Shown here: piece by piece, positions 1-6,963 of the stretch
How the letters are laid out: each line of letters opens with the position of its first letter
Numbering within the stretch: position 1 is the first letter of the stretch
NCBI GenBank assembly: GCA_021323255.1
Contig: JAJTCL010000117.1
Coordinates: forward strand, 1-8,353
Source of the DNA: Propionibacteriaceae bacterium
GTDB taxonomy: Bacteria > Actinomycetota > Actinomycetes > Propionibacteriales > Propionibacteriaceae
Length of the DNA stretch: 8,353 nt
Direction of reading: 5' to 3'
Translations under genes and position numbers: made by a program
The notes under the pieces: model-generated
Told to the model about the DNA's origin: nothing
What the model saw: the letters and a program-made list of their open reading frames with translations, nothing else
Databases searched by the model: none

Positions 1-1
1 T

Positions 2-334
2 ATCCGTGGCGACGCTCGCGGTCTGCGACCACTGACCCGCAGCGAGGTGGCCAACGCGCTGGGCGTCCACGAATCGACATGCAGCCGCGCCGTCGCCGGC
101 AAGTTCATCATGCTGCCGTCGCGCAAAGTCATCCCCATGAGCGATCTGTTCGCTGCCTCGCTGAGCATCAAACACGTGATCCAGCAGATCATCAGCGACG
201 AGTGCGCTTCCGGCACCACCCTCAGCGATGCCCAAATCAGCGACCGCCTCCTCGATCACGGCATCCGCATCGCGCGCCGCACGGTGGCCAAGTACCGCAG
301 CCAGATGCACATCCTGCCGTCCACGATCCGTTAG
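2..334 (+). CDS. rpoN: RNA polymerase sigma-54 factor RpoN, C-terminal part (5' end outside window)
   Basis: The reading frame is open from the window edge and ends at TAG 332-334, giving 110 residues of a protein that begins upstream. Sigma-54 binds -24/-12 promoters and needs an AAA+ activator to open them. Visible landmarks are the helix-turn-helix around 'LTRSEVANALGVHESTCSRA' (about 32-91), which matches the usual 'LTLxDVAxxLGMHESTVSRxT' pattern, and the diagnostic RpoN box 'ARRTVAKYR' at 272-298, which reads the -24 element. Between them lies 'LSDAQISDRLLDHGIRI', the normal spacer before the box. The protein ends about ten residues after the box, as is usual, so the C-terminus looks complete. 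Within the box the usual final Glu is Ser, and the HTH has Cys where Val is typical; neither change is clearly disabling. No partner gene is visible downstream. Identification is by motif and is confident; the N-terminal regions cannot be judged. Confidence 0.93.
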   Translation: MRGDARGLRPLTRSEVANALGVHESTCSRAVAGKFIMLPSRKVIPMSDLFAASLSIKHVIQQIISDECASGTTLSDAQISDRLLDHGIRIARRTVAKYRSQMHILPSTIR

Positions 335-814
335 GCGCTTGCGGGTGTCGAGGATCATGCTCTGCCCGGGCCGCAGGCTAAGCACGAGCATGCGTTCCAC
401 GAACGTTTCGAACACCAGCCACTCTTCCGCGTCCTGGACTACCAGGCGCTGACCGATTCCGATCGTAGGCTGCGTGGCCAGCCAGGAGATGTGACGTCGT
501 CACCTCGATGCTCCCCAGCCCACCGCGCGTTGGCCCCTGGCTCGACTCGGCGCGCGTTCCTAGCGCGTTCGACGCCACGACCAGGCCGATTAGGAAGCTC
601 GCGGGCGCGCCGCAACCTCTGAAGGCTTATGCGGAACCCGGATGATTCCTGCGCTTCGGGGCAAGGCCTACCGCGGCTGATTTCGCGGTTATGGAAGGTT
701 GCAAAGGCTGCAAAGAATGCAAAGGCTACGAGAGGTAGGAGCGACGGGAGAGGCCGAGTCCCCCGAGCCCGGGGCGGCGGCGGATATGCTGGCGTCGAGT
801 GCGCCAGCGTGCTG
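335..814. other. Gene-poor stretch between rpoN and the integrase remnant
   Basis: No convincing gene is seen here. The rpoN frame stays open for about 95 codons after its stop (335 to about 621) but has no good start and much more relaxed third-codon positions than rpoN, so I treat it as non-coding or decayed. The stretch contains an inverted repeat (ACCGCG 670-675 and CGCGGT 684-689 around an 8-base loop) and a small tandem repeat just after it. It may be the degraded remainder of the integrase gene or of the element that carried it. Confidence 0.5.
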
Positions 815-1012
815 CGAATCCGCCTGCACGACCTGTGGCACACGCACGCCACGTTGTTACTTCAGGCTAGCACGCAGATCAAGGCGGTCAGCGAGCAGCT
901 AGGACATGCAAAGTCGAGCATTACGCTGGACACCTACGCGCACGTCCTACCAGTCATGCAGGATCGCGCTGCGGATGCCATCGACGCTGCCCACCTTCGG
1001 GTACCCCCTTGA
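629..1012 (+). pseudogene. Tyrosine recombinase (phage/ICE integrase) C-terminal remnant, catalytic Arg lost
   Basis: The open frame runs from ATG 629 to TGA 1010-1012 (127 codons), but only the part from about 815 resembles a protein family. There it reads 'RIRLHDLWHTHATLLLQAS', 'VSEQLGHAKSSITLDTYAHV' and 'LPVMQDRAADAID', which is the C-terminal catalytic core of tyrosine recombinases. The histidine of LGH and the nucleophilic Tyr (codon 935-937) are present. The second catalytic Arg, expected in the HDLRH motif, is Trp (TGG at 836-838), a single C-to-T change from CGG. The whole N-terminal arm-binding and core-binding region and the first catalytic Arg are missing; full-length members have about 350-400 residues. 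Both the truncation and the Arg-to-Trp change argue for an inactive relic. Its stop lies about 105 bp from a tRNA gene fragment, the usual position of an integrase next to its attachment site. Confidence 0.85.
700..726. repeat. Three tandem 9-bp repeats (TGCAAAGGC / TGCAAAGAA / TGCAAAGGC)
   Basis: Three consecutive 9-base units lie at 700-708, 709-717 and 718-726; the first and third are identical and the middle one differs in its last two bases. They lie just upstream of the recognisable integrase remnant and 11 bases after the inverted repeat at 670-689. They could be direct-repeat binding sites, part of a small interspersed element, or simple slippage. No function can be assigned from sequence. 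Confidence 0.6.
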
Positions 1013-1028
1013 GAGTTTCCGGACACTT

Positions 1029-1046
1029 GTTAGCAAACGGTTAGCA
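1029..1046. repeat. Two phased GTTAGCA direct repeats, possible integrase arm-type sites
   Basis: GTTAGCA occurs at 1029-1035 and again at 1040-1046, eleven bases apart (about one helical turn), between the integrase stop and the tRNA-like attachment site. Short directly repeated heptamers phased by a helical turn beside an attachment core are typical of integrase arm-binding or excisionase-binding sites. This is an inference from position and spacing; the match is short. Confidence 0.35.
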
Positions 1047-1062
1047 GATGCGGACACGCGAG

Positions 1063-1086
1063 AGGCGGCTCAGCAGTGAGCCGCCT
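1063..1086 (+). terminator. Strong hairpin after the integrase remnant, probable terminator
   Basis: A perfect 10-bp inverted repeat (AGGCGGCTCA at 1063-1072, TGAGCCGCCT at 1077-1086) encloses a GCAG tetraloop. It lies 50 bases after the integrase stop and is followed by only a weak T-rich stretch (TACTTTCC). Stem length and position fit an intrinsic or hairpin-assisted terminator of the integrase, and it could also act on transcripts from the opposite direction. The poor T tract lowers certainty; it could instead be a structural element of the attachment region. Confidence 0.6.
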
Positions 1087-1117
1087 TACTTTCCGCGTCA
1101 TTGTGCGCTTTTCTGGG

Positions 1118-1160
1118 AGCGGGGGACGGGACTCGAACCCGCGACAGCCTGCGTGGGAAG
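1118..1160 (-). other. 3' half of tRNA-Gly(CCC): attachment-site core
   Basis: On the minus strand this reads as a tRNA 3' half covering standard positions 31-73. The anticodon loop TTCCCAC carries anticodon CCC (+ strand 1155-1157). The 3' side of the anticodon stem is GCAGG, the variable loop CTGTC, and the T arm GCGGG-TTCGAGT-CCCGT pairs well. The acceptor 3' strand is CCCCCGC with discriminator T at 1118, as in bacterial tRNA-Gly. The 5' half is absent: beyond 1160 the expected CCTGC stem strand, D arm and GCGGGGG acceptor strand are replaced by unrelated sequence. It cannot give a functional tRNA. A tRNA 3' portion ending inside the anticodon arm, beside an integrase gene, is the classic identity segment of an element that integrates into a tRNA gene. 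Confidence 0.8.
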
Positions 1161-1423
1161 TATCTCCGTCCGAGCGCTGTGGCGGGTGCTTCGATTTTCG
1201 CGTGTTCATGCGGTTTTCTCCCTTCTCCTTCCGGACCAAAAACGCGTCAGTTATCGTGTCCAAATTAGAGCGGCAACAGCGGCAAGTTCACGCTTCCAGA
1301 AGGCAAGACGGCGGTGGTCTGTCACTTCGCGGGGGCAGGCGATCGTCCCCGCCGAGCCATCAGTGAATCCATCCCAGGGTCTTGGTACTCCAACTGCCGA
1401 TCTTTCCTTGCCGGACACCGCAG
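1161..1423. other. Intergenic stretch between attachment site and solute-binding protein gene
   Basis: No gene is supported here. The part from about 1190 to 1270 is less GC-rich than its surroundings, which could fit the outer side of an attachment region, but no repeats or clear hairpins were found. No good terminator is seen directly after the stop of the solute-binding protein gene, which is transcribed towards this stretch. Confidence 0.5.
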
Positions 1424-3145
1424 CTACCCCGTCGAGGTGCGGGACATCTCGTAGAAGGGGTAAGAACCGAGGTAGAGCGGGTTGTGGTGGTAGCCCTGGA
1501 TGTCTTTGCGCAAAATCGTGTACCACTGCAACTGGCCGTAGTAAATCGCCGGCGGATCCAGCTCGGTGAGAATGTTCTGGGCTTCCTTCATCAGTCCCAC
1601 AAGCTGCTCCTCGTCGGTGTAGGTCTCGGCCTCGGCCATAATCTCCTCGAAGCGTGCGTTGACCCAGTAGCCGGCATTGGCACCCCCTTCGCCGGTCGAG
1701 GCCTCGAGGAAGTTGGGCGCGAGTTGGTTCCACGGGTCGTTGTAGTCAGGCCACCAGCTCCAGCCGCCGAAGAAGTGGGGGCGCTCCTCGGCCGGCGCAC
1801 CGCCGTACGAGAGCTGGTTCAAGGTGGCGTTGTCGAGCTCCGTCAGCTCCAGCTGAAACCCCATCTCGGCGACGTTGGCTTGGAAAAGCTGGGCGACGAC
1901 GGCCTCGACCTCGTCCTCCGATTCCAGCATGTACTCGAAGCTGTCCCCCTCGACAAAGCCCCCGGACAGGATCAGCTCCTTGGCCTTGGCCAGGTCGGTC
2001 TCGTAGATGAAGCCTTCAGGGTCGTATCCCCGGACGGTGCTGGGGATGGGGCCGCTGGTGCGAGTCAGCAACCCCTTATAGGCCCCGTCGACGACTTGCT
2101 CGTAGGGAAAGGCGTAGGAGAAGCCTTGCCGGACCTCGGGGGTCTTGAGCCGGGGTGCGTTCATCGTGACCCACGTGATGTTGGTCGTGTCGTAGGTCAG
2201 CACCTGCAGGTCGGGGTTCCCCTGGAGCGCAGCGACGTCGTCCGGGGTCAGGGAGAACGTGAGGGCGTCCGCATCGCCGTTCTCGATGAGCTGGCGGCGG
2301 GTCGAGTTCTCGGGGACGACGCGGATGAGGATCTGGTCGAACTGGCTGCCATCCCAGCCCTTGTGGTAGTCGGCGAAGCGCTCGAGGACGACTCGGTCGT
2401 TGGGCACGTACTCCGTCACGCGATACGGGCCGCTGCCGGCGATGTTGTCCTGGAGCCACTGGTGGGCAAAGGGATCGTCGTCGGTCTTGTTGGCCTCGAC
2501 GGCCTTCGGGTTGACGACGAAGGGGCCGTACTCGGAGGCCATCGCCGCCAGGAAGAGGGGCTGGGGGCGACCAAGGTTGAAGCGAATCGTGGTCGCGTCG
2601 ACGACTTCCATCTGCTCCGGGTCCTGGACGAACCGGCTGATGACGTTGACGGGGCCGCCGCCCTGGAGCAGGAAGCGCGCGAATGAGCCCTTGACCGCCT
2701 CGGCGTCGCACGGCGTTCCGTCGTGGAACGTTGCGCCGGGAGCGAGCTTGAAGGTGTAGGTCGACTGGTCGGAGCTAGCCTCCCACGACTCGGCGAGCAT
2801 TGGCTCAAACTCGTCGGTGCTGCTCCCCTTGAGCTGGAGCAGCATCTCGTAGGTGGCCAGGAAGAACATCGACGACAGGTTGTCGTAAGCGTACTGAGGG
2901 TCGAGGTCGGAAAACCCGCTCGGGATGATGACTGTGAGCGATCCGCTCCCCTCCTGTGCTACCGAAAGCCGGGCAGGGGCGGCCTGAGGGGAAGATGCCC
3001 GGGAATCCCGGGGGCTGGCGGCCAAGAGCGCCGCAATGACGGGGCTGGCCAGGCCAAGACGCAGGGCAAGCGAGAGCGTCTGCCGGCGGGTGATCCGTCC
3101 AGCAAGCGCGTCCGCCATAAGGATGTGGCTACGTGGATCATGCAT
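1424..3145 (-). CDS. ABC transporter substrate-binding protein, family 5 (peptide/OppA type), Tat-exported
   Basis: This 573-residue protein has the length and motifs of family-5 (SBP_bac_5) extracytoplasmic binding proteins, which deliver peptides, nickel or sugars to an ABC importer. The family's N-lobe signature is clear: 'LAESWEAS' (117-124), 'YTFKLAPGATFHDGTP' (130-145) and 'DAEAVKGSFARF'. A Trp-rich stretch 'GGWSWWPDYNDPWNQL' follows near residue 470. The N-terminus is a Tat signal: 'TRRQTLS' with the Arg pair at residues 20-21, a hydrophobic segment at 24-43, and a possible cleavage site after 'SRA' (residue 50). There is no lipobox cysteine. The ATG at 3143-3145 is supported by AGGAG six bases upstream; Met10 is an alternative. 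No permease or ATPase gene is next to it, so it is an orphan or works with a transporter encoded elsewhere. The ligand cannot be told from sequence. Confidence 0.9.
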   Translation of the reverse strand: MHDPRSHILMADALAGRITRRQTLSLALRLGLASPVIAALLAASPRDSRASSPQAAPARLSVAQEGSGSLTVIIPSGFSDLDPQYAYDNLSSMFFLATYEMLLQLKGSSTDEFEPMLAESWEASSDQSTYTFKLAPGATFHDGTPCDAEAVKGSFARFLLQGGGPVNVISRFVQDPEQMEVVDATTIRFNLGRPQPLFLAAMASEYGPFVVNPKAVEANKTDDDPFAHQWLQDNIAGSGPYRVTEYVPNDRVVLERFADYHKGWDGSQFDQILIRVVPENSTRRQLIENGDADALTFSLTPDDVAALQGNPDLQVLTYDTTNITWVTMNAPRLKTPEVRQGFSYAFPYEQVVDGAYKGLLTRTSGPIPSTVRGYDPEGFIYETDLAKAKELILSGGFVEGDSFEYMLESEDEVEAVVAQLFQANVAEMGFQLELTELDNATLNQLSYGGAPAEERPHFFGGWSWWPDYNDPWNQLAPNFLEASTGEGGANAGYWVNARFEEIMAEAETYTDEEQLVGLMKEAQNILTELDPPAIYYGQLQWYTILRKDIQGYHHNPLYLGSYPFYEMSRTSTG

Positions 3146-3151
3146 TGCGTG

Positions 3152-3156
3152 CTCCT
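3152..3156 (-). promoter_or_regulatory. Ribosome binding site of the substrate-binding protein
   Basis: AGGAG on the minus strand lies six bases before the ATG at 3143-3145. It decides in favour of this start over the in-frame Met ten codons into the protein. Confidence 0.75.
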
Positions 3157-3201
3157 CTCGCTCGAGTGTTGGGCAGCCGGCCGCTAATGGTGCGCACCGC
3201 G

Positions 3202-3229
3202 GTTATAGCAGGTGGGCCGCCACGGTTAA
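3202..3229 (-). promoter_or_regulatory. Candidate sigma-70-type promoter for the substrate-binding protein
   Basis: On the minus strand TTAACC (3224-3229) and TATAAC (3202-3207) are separated by 16 bases, resembling -35 and -10 boxes (4/6 and 5/6 matches to TTGACA and TATAAT). Transcription would begin near 3195, giving a leader of about 50 bases. TATAAC stands out in this GC-rich context. It is a visual match only. Confidence 0.4.
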
Positions 3230-3343
3230 GGGTAGCGTCGGGCCAGCGGCGGCACGTCGACTGAGTCGGCGTGTTCTTGGCGTCTTGCCACACGCTCTAA
3301 GCGCTTCCCTCCTTCACCGGCAGTTCACTCACTTTCCCTGCCG

Positions 3344-3886
3344 TTATGTCGCGTCATCCGGTTCCACGATGGCGCTCCAATCGACCACGCGCTGCCGTCG
3401 ATAGGGATCCTGCTGGACGTGCGCGAGCGCGGTGTTCGTCCCGAGACTTCGCACCCACCCCGGGACACCCTCGCCCCAGCGCCCGGGTTGCTCTGGCCAG
3501 GGATCGCGGACACCCAGACGAACGATCGGCCAGGGTTCCGGATCCTGCGCCAGCCCCTCCGTGACCCGCGCCTCCACCTCTTGGTCCGCCGCTTCGCAGT
3601 TCGCATACACGACAGACCATGCCACTTCGAGCGGATCGTCCTCCCCCGGCTCAAGCTTTGAACGCTGCTCCTCATCTACGAGGTCGACGACGAGCTCCTC
3701 GCGCACGCCGACCGCATCCTCCCGCGTCGCCACCCAGGTGGCCATCACGGCGAACTCGCGAAGGTCCGGATGATCACTCTGGGTGGAATCGCTGATGCGG
3801 GTCAGGGGCATCTCCGGGTGCCCCCACGTTGGGGTCGGAGAGAGCACCGTGCGCTGCACCTGTTGCACTGATACGCGTCGTACCAT
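3344..3886 (-). CDS. Hypothetical acidic, Trp-rich protein (unrecognised)
   Basis: I do not recognise this family. The frame runs from ATG 3884-3886 to TAA 3344-3346 (180 residues) and its codon use from about residue 26 onward is strongly GC-ending, as expected for a real gene here. The product looks cytosolic: no signal peptide or membrane segment, many Glu and Asp, and eight Trp residues, several in 'PWP'-like contexts (EPWPIV, DPWPEQ, GRWGEG). The first 25 codons have more AT-ending codons (GTA, TCA, CAA) and no clear Shine-Dalgarno sequence. The true start may therefore be Met26 (3809-3811) or a nearby GTG. It is divergent from the cyclase gene, with only 59 bases between the annotated starts, so the two may share regulation. 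It is followed by the promoter region of the substrate-binding protein on the same strand, about 200 bases apart. Confidence 0.7.
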   Translation of the reverse strand: MVRRVSVQQVQRTVLSPTPTWGHPEMPLTRISDSTQSDHPDLREFAVMATWVATREDAVGVREELVVDLVDEEQRSKLEPGEDDPLEVAWSVVYANCEAADQEVEARVTEGLAQDPEPWPIVRLGVRDPWPEQPGRWGEGVPGWVRSLGTNTALAHVQQDPYRRQRVVDWSAIVEPDDAT

Positions 3887-3933
3887 ACGCGCTCGGACGC
3901 TTGCCCTGGACAGCGGAACGTGGCTACAAGCGC

Positions 3934-3937
3934 GGAG
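3934..3937 (+). promoter_or_regulatory. Ribosome binding site choosing the TTG start of the cyclase gene
   Basis: GGAG lies eight bases before TTG 3946. The cyclase family normally begins just a few residues before 'GTVTFLFTDI', which this TTG start reproduces (translated from there as 'MADLPRGTVTFLFTDI'). The longer frame from ATG 3829 would add 39 residues with no family resemblance. Confidence 0.65.
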
Positions 3938-3945
3938 CGGACGTC

Positions 3946-6900
3946 TTGGCCGACCTACCCCGTGGCACCGTCACCTTTCTCTTTACGGATATCGCAGGCA
4001 GTACCGCGCTGTGGGAGCAAGACCGCCAGAGCATGGCCGCGGCTGTCGCTCGCCACCTTGCGCTCCTTGATGCCGCGATAGCAGATCAAGGTGGCGTCCA
4101 CTTCAAGACTGTCGGTGATGCGGTGCAGGCGGCGTTTCCCGCCGCTCCCCAAGCGATGACTGCCGCCCTAACCGGGCAGCGCACCCTGTTGGATGAAGAC
4201 TGGGGAACGGCCAACCCCCTAAAGGTGCGGATGGCGCTGCACGCCGGGGAGGCAGTCCCGGATGCGCGAGGTGACTATCTCGCCGCCCCGCTGAACCGGC
4301 TCGCGCGGCTGTTGGCGGCTGGTCATGGCGGTCAGATTCTCCTCTCGCAGACGGTCCAGCAACTGACTCGCGGCGCGCTTCCAGACGGAGTCGAGCTTCG
4401 CGACCTGGGAGAACACCGGCTGCGCGATCTTTTAGAGCCGGAGCGGGTCTTTCAGCTCGTGCACCCGGACCTCCCGGGGGACTTTCCGCCGCTCAAGTCG
4501 CTCGAGATCCGACCAAACAACTTGCCGTTGCAACCAACCCCCTTCCTAGGTCGGGAGCAAGAGGTCGAGCACGTCGTCGAGCTTCTCAACCGCCCCGAGG
4601 TTCGTTTCCTCACCCTCACTGGGCCTGGGGGCACTGGCAAGACCCGCCTCGCGCTCCAGACCGCGGCCGAGTCGCTGGACGACTTTCGCGACGGCGTCTT
4701 CTTCGTGCCGCTCGCCTCTCTCACCGATCCCGAGTTGGTCCTCCCCACCATTGCGTCCACCCTGGGGCTTCATGAGGGGGGCGGACAGCCGCTCGCGGAG
4801 CGGCTCCAGGGTTATGTGACGGCGAAACAGCTCCTCCTGCTCCTGGACAACGTCGAACACCTCGCGGCGGCCGCTCCCGCAGTCGCGGAACTCCTGGCCA
4901 CCTCCCCAGGACTCAAGGTGTTGACAACGAGCCGGATGCCGTTGCGGATACGAGCGGAGCGAGAATATGCGGTACCTCCGCTCGGCCTCCCGCGACGCAA
5001 GCCTCCTCCTGCCCCCGAGCAGCTTTCCCAGTTCGAAGCAGTGCGGCTCTTCATCGAGCGAGCCCAAGCGGTCAAGGCTGACTTCACGATCGACAACGAG
5101 ACGGCCCCAGCTGTAGCCGAGATCTGTTGGCGGTTGGATGGATTGCCGCTGGCCATTGAACTCGCCGCGGCCCGGGTGCGGATGTTGCCGCCGCAGGCCA
5201 TGCTCACCCGCTTGGAGCACCGGCTGCCGATGCTGACGGGAGGAGCACGCGATGCCCCCGAGCGGCAGCGGACACTGCGCAACACTATTGCCTGGAGCTA
5301 CGACCTGCTCAAGCCGGAGGACCAGGTCCTGTTCCGGCGCCTGGCCGCCTTTGCGGGGGGAGCCACATTCGAGGCCGTGGAGGCCGTGGCCAACGCCGAC
5401 GGCAGCCTCGACGTTTTCGGCGGACTAGAGCGATTGCTCGAGCAGAGCCTGCTGCGGCAGGATGTGGGACCGGAGGGTGAGCCGCGTTTCTCCCTGCTGG
5501 AGACCATCCGCGAGTTCGGGCTTGAACAACTCGAGGCACAAGGTGAGTCAGAAGATGCCCAAGCGCGGCATGCCGGGTTCTTCCTGACGTTGGTCGAGGA
5601 GGCAGCACCAGCCCTCCACAGACCGACACAACGAGCCTGGTTGGAGCGCTTGGAGACCGAGCATGACAACATCCGAGCGGCGCTTGCTTGGTCCCTCACC
5701 CATGAGCCTGAGGCGGCACTGAGAATCGCAGCAGCGCTGTTCTGGTTCTGGTACTACCGTGGCCACCTCACCGAAGGCCGGGATTGGATCGAACGCGCGC
5801 TGGCGACCGGAGCGTCCGCGAGTCCGGAAGTCAGGGCCCGGGTCCTGAACTGGTCCAGCGCCTTCGCCTGGGAACGTGCGGACTACACGACCGCCACTTC
5901 GCGTGCCGAGGAGGCGCTAGCCCTGGCGCGATCAGTCGATGACCCGTCGAGCGAGGGGTGGGCACTGGTCAACCTCGGAGCTGTAGCCAGCCTCCTTGGC
6001 GATCGGAAACGAGCGGCAACGCTGCAGGTCGAAGCAGAAGAACGGTTCCGCAGCGGTGGCGACCGACATGGTGCCTCTGCAGCCATCTACAACCAAGGGG
6101 GCGAAGCTGGGTGGGTGGGAGATCTCGATCGCCAGCAGGCCCTGTACGAGCGATCGCTGGCCGAGTCCCGAGCGATCGGCGACCGCATCGTCGCATCCTG
6201 GACCCTGGGTTCCCTCGGGCACCACGAACTCAGGCGAGGGCATCTCGAGCGGGCGAGAACCCTGCTCGAAGAAGCGCTGTCCATCATGCGGGAATTCGGC
6301 TTCGTGCTGATCGAGGCCGATACGCTGCTTGGATTGGCGGAGGTGGCCGGCGAACAGGGTGATGCCGATCACACGGAAACGTACCTGCAAGAGGCGGAGG
6401 CTCGGTACCGCGATTTGGGACATGGTCTATACCTAGCCAATGGTCTTGACAGCATTGGCTATGTGGCATTGGATCAAGGAAACCACGAGCGAGCACGCCG
6501 CCTCATTGAAGAGGCGTTAGGTTTGGCTCAAGACTCCGGAGGGCCAGTGGCCAGCGCGGGCTTCTTGCACAGCCTTGGGGACGTCCTCCGGGCAAGCGGC
6601 GACCACTCGGGAGCGGCGGTGCGGTATCGCGAAGGGCTCATCCTCGCGCAGGAGACAGATGAAGCGAGGGTGGTCACTGATTGTCTCACCGGGCTTGCCG
6701 GTCTCGGAGTTGAGGCCGGCCATCATGAGGCGGCGGCGCGCCTGTTCGGTGCGGTCGAGACCCTGCGGGAAACGGTGGGTCTACCAGGCTCTCGATACGA
6801 ATTGGAACGGCAGGCCCAGGACATGGCGACCATCCGTGAAACCCTCGGCCCCGAGGTCGACAGCGAGACGCGGGCAGCGGGCCGGGCACTACCGTTGGAG

Positions 6901-6963
6901 ACAGCAGCGAGCGAGGCGCTCGTACTCGCCGACAAGCTGGCAAGGTATACGGCAGGCGCGTGA
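3946..6963 (+). CDS. Class III nucleotidyl cyclase fused to STAND (NB-ARC-like) ATPase and TPR repeats
   Basis: A 1005-residue three-part signalling protein. Residues 7-175 form a class III adenylate/guanylate cyclase domain. Metal-binding Asp15 lies in 'FTDIAGST' and Asp58 in 'KTVGDA', with Lys54 before it, and the Asn117/Arg121 pair lies in 'LNRLARLLAAGHGGQ'. These key residues are present, so activity is plausible. Residues 200-480 are a STAND ATPase: 'FLGREQEV', Walker A 'GPGGTGKT' (226-233), Walker B 'LLLLLDN' (296-302), 'TTSR' near 327 and the 'GLPLAIELAAAR' motif near 399, followed by a winged-helix-like 'LFRRLAAFAGGATFEAV' near 462. From about 630 to 935 there are roughly seven or eight TPR units. 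The expected model is ligand sensing by the TPRs, ATP-driven oligomerisation and control of the cyclase. Unlike many relatives it has no C-terminal LuxR-type DNA-binding domain. Such fusions are common as paralogues in Thermomicrobia and Actinobacteria. The ligand and nucleotide product are unknown. Confidence 0.9.
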   Translation: MADLPRGTVTFLFTDIAGSTALWEQDRQSMAAAVARHLALLDAAIADQGGVHFKTVGDAVQAAFPAAPQAMTAALTGQRTLLDEDWGTANPLKVRMALHAGEAVPDARGDYLAAPLNRLARLLAAGHGGQILLSQTVQQLTRGALPDGVELRDLGEHRLRDLLEPERVFQLVHPDLPGDFPPLKSLEIRPNNLPLQPTPFLGREQEVEHVVELLNRPEVRFLTLTGPGGTGKTRLALQTAAESLDDFRDGVFFVPLASLTDPELVLPTIASTLGLHEGGGQPLAERLQGYVTAKQLLLLLDNVEHLAAAAPAVAELLATSPGLKVLTTSRMPLRIRAEREYAVPPLGLPRRKPPPAPEQLSQFEAVRLFIERAQAVKADFTIDNETAPAVAEICWRLDGLPLAIELAAARVRMLPPQAMLTRLEHRLPMLTGGARDAPERQRTLRNTIAWSYDLLKPEDQVLFRRLAAFAGGATFEAVEAVANADGSLDVFGGLERLLEQSLLRQDVGPEGEPRFSLLETIREFGLEQLEAQGESEDAQARHAGFFLTLVEEAAPALHRPTQRAWLERLETEHDNIRAALAWSLTHEPEAALRIAAALFWFWYYRGHLTEGRDWIERALATGASASPEVRARVLNWSSAFAWERADYTTATSRAEEALALARSVDDPSSEGWALVNLGAVASLLGDRKRAATLQVEAEERFRSGGDRHGASAAIYNQGGEAGWVGDLDRQQALYERSLAESRAIGDRIVASWTLGSLGHHELRRGHLERARTLLEEALSIMREFGFVLIEADTLLGLAEVAGEQGDADHTETYLQEAEARYRDLGHGLYLANGLDSIGYVALDQGNHERARRLIEEALGLAQDSGGPVASAGFLHSLGDVLRASGDHSGAAVRYREGLILAQETDEARVVTDCLTGLAGLGVEAGHHEAAARLFGAVETLRETVGLPGSRYELERQAQDMATIRETLGPEVDSETRAAGRALPLETAASEALVLADKLARYTAGA

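Noticed and set aside
335..621. Open frame continuing in register after the rpoN stop
   Set aside because: RpoN already ends at its normal distance after the RpoN box; the continuation lacks a start and has poor codon bias, so stop-codon readthrough or a separate gene is not supported.
439..852. 137-codon minus-strand frame with a hydrophobic 'LLPLVAFAFFAAFATF' stretch
   Set aside because: The hydrophobic stretch is the reverse reading of the TGCAAAG tandem repeats, and the frame overlaps the integrase remnant; no family resemblance.
1048..1569. Open frames giving 'GRDSNPRQPAWEV' and 'WERGTGLEPATACVG'
   Set aside because: These well-known spurious peptides come from reading across the antisense T arm and anticodon arm of a tRNA; the sequence is explained by the tRNA-Gly half.
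1382..2686. 434-codon open frame on the + strand
   Set aside because: It lies antisense to the well-supported substrate-binding protein gene; its composition (Val/Gly/Leu-rich, no motifs) is typical of a shadow frame in GC-rich DNA.
3318..3343. CGGCAG...CTGCCG inverted repeat just after the hypothetical gene's stop
   Set aside because: Only six pairs around a long loop and no T tract in the gene's direction; too weak to call a terminator.
3829..3945. N-terminal extension of the cyclase from ATG 3829
   Set aside because: Adds 39 residues unlike the family, overlaps the divergent gene's start, and a GGAG-preceded TTG at 3946 gives the normal family N-terminus.
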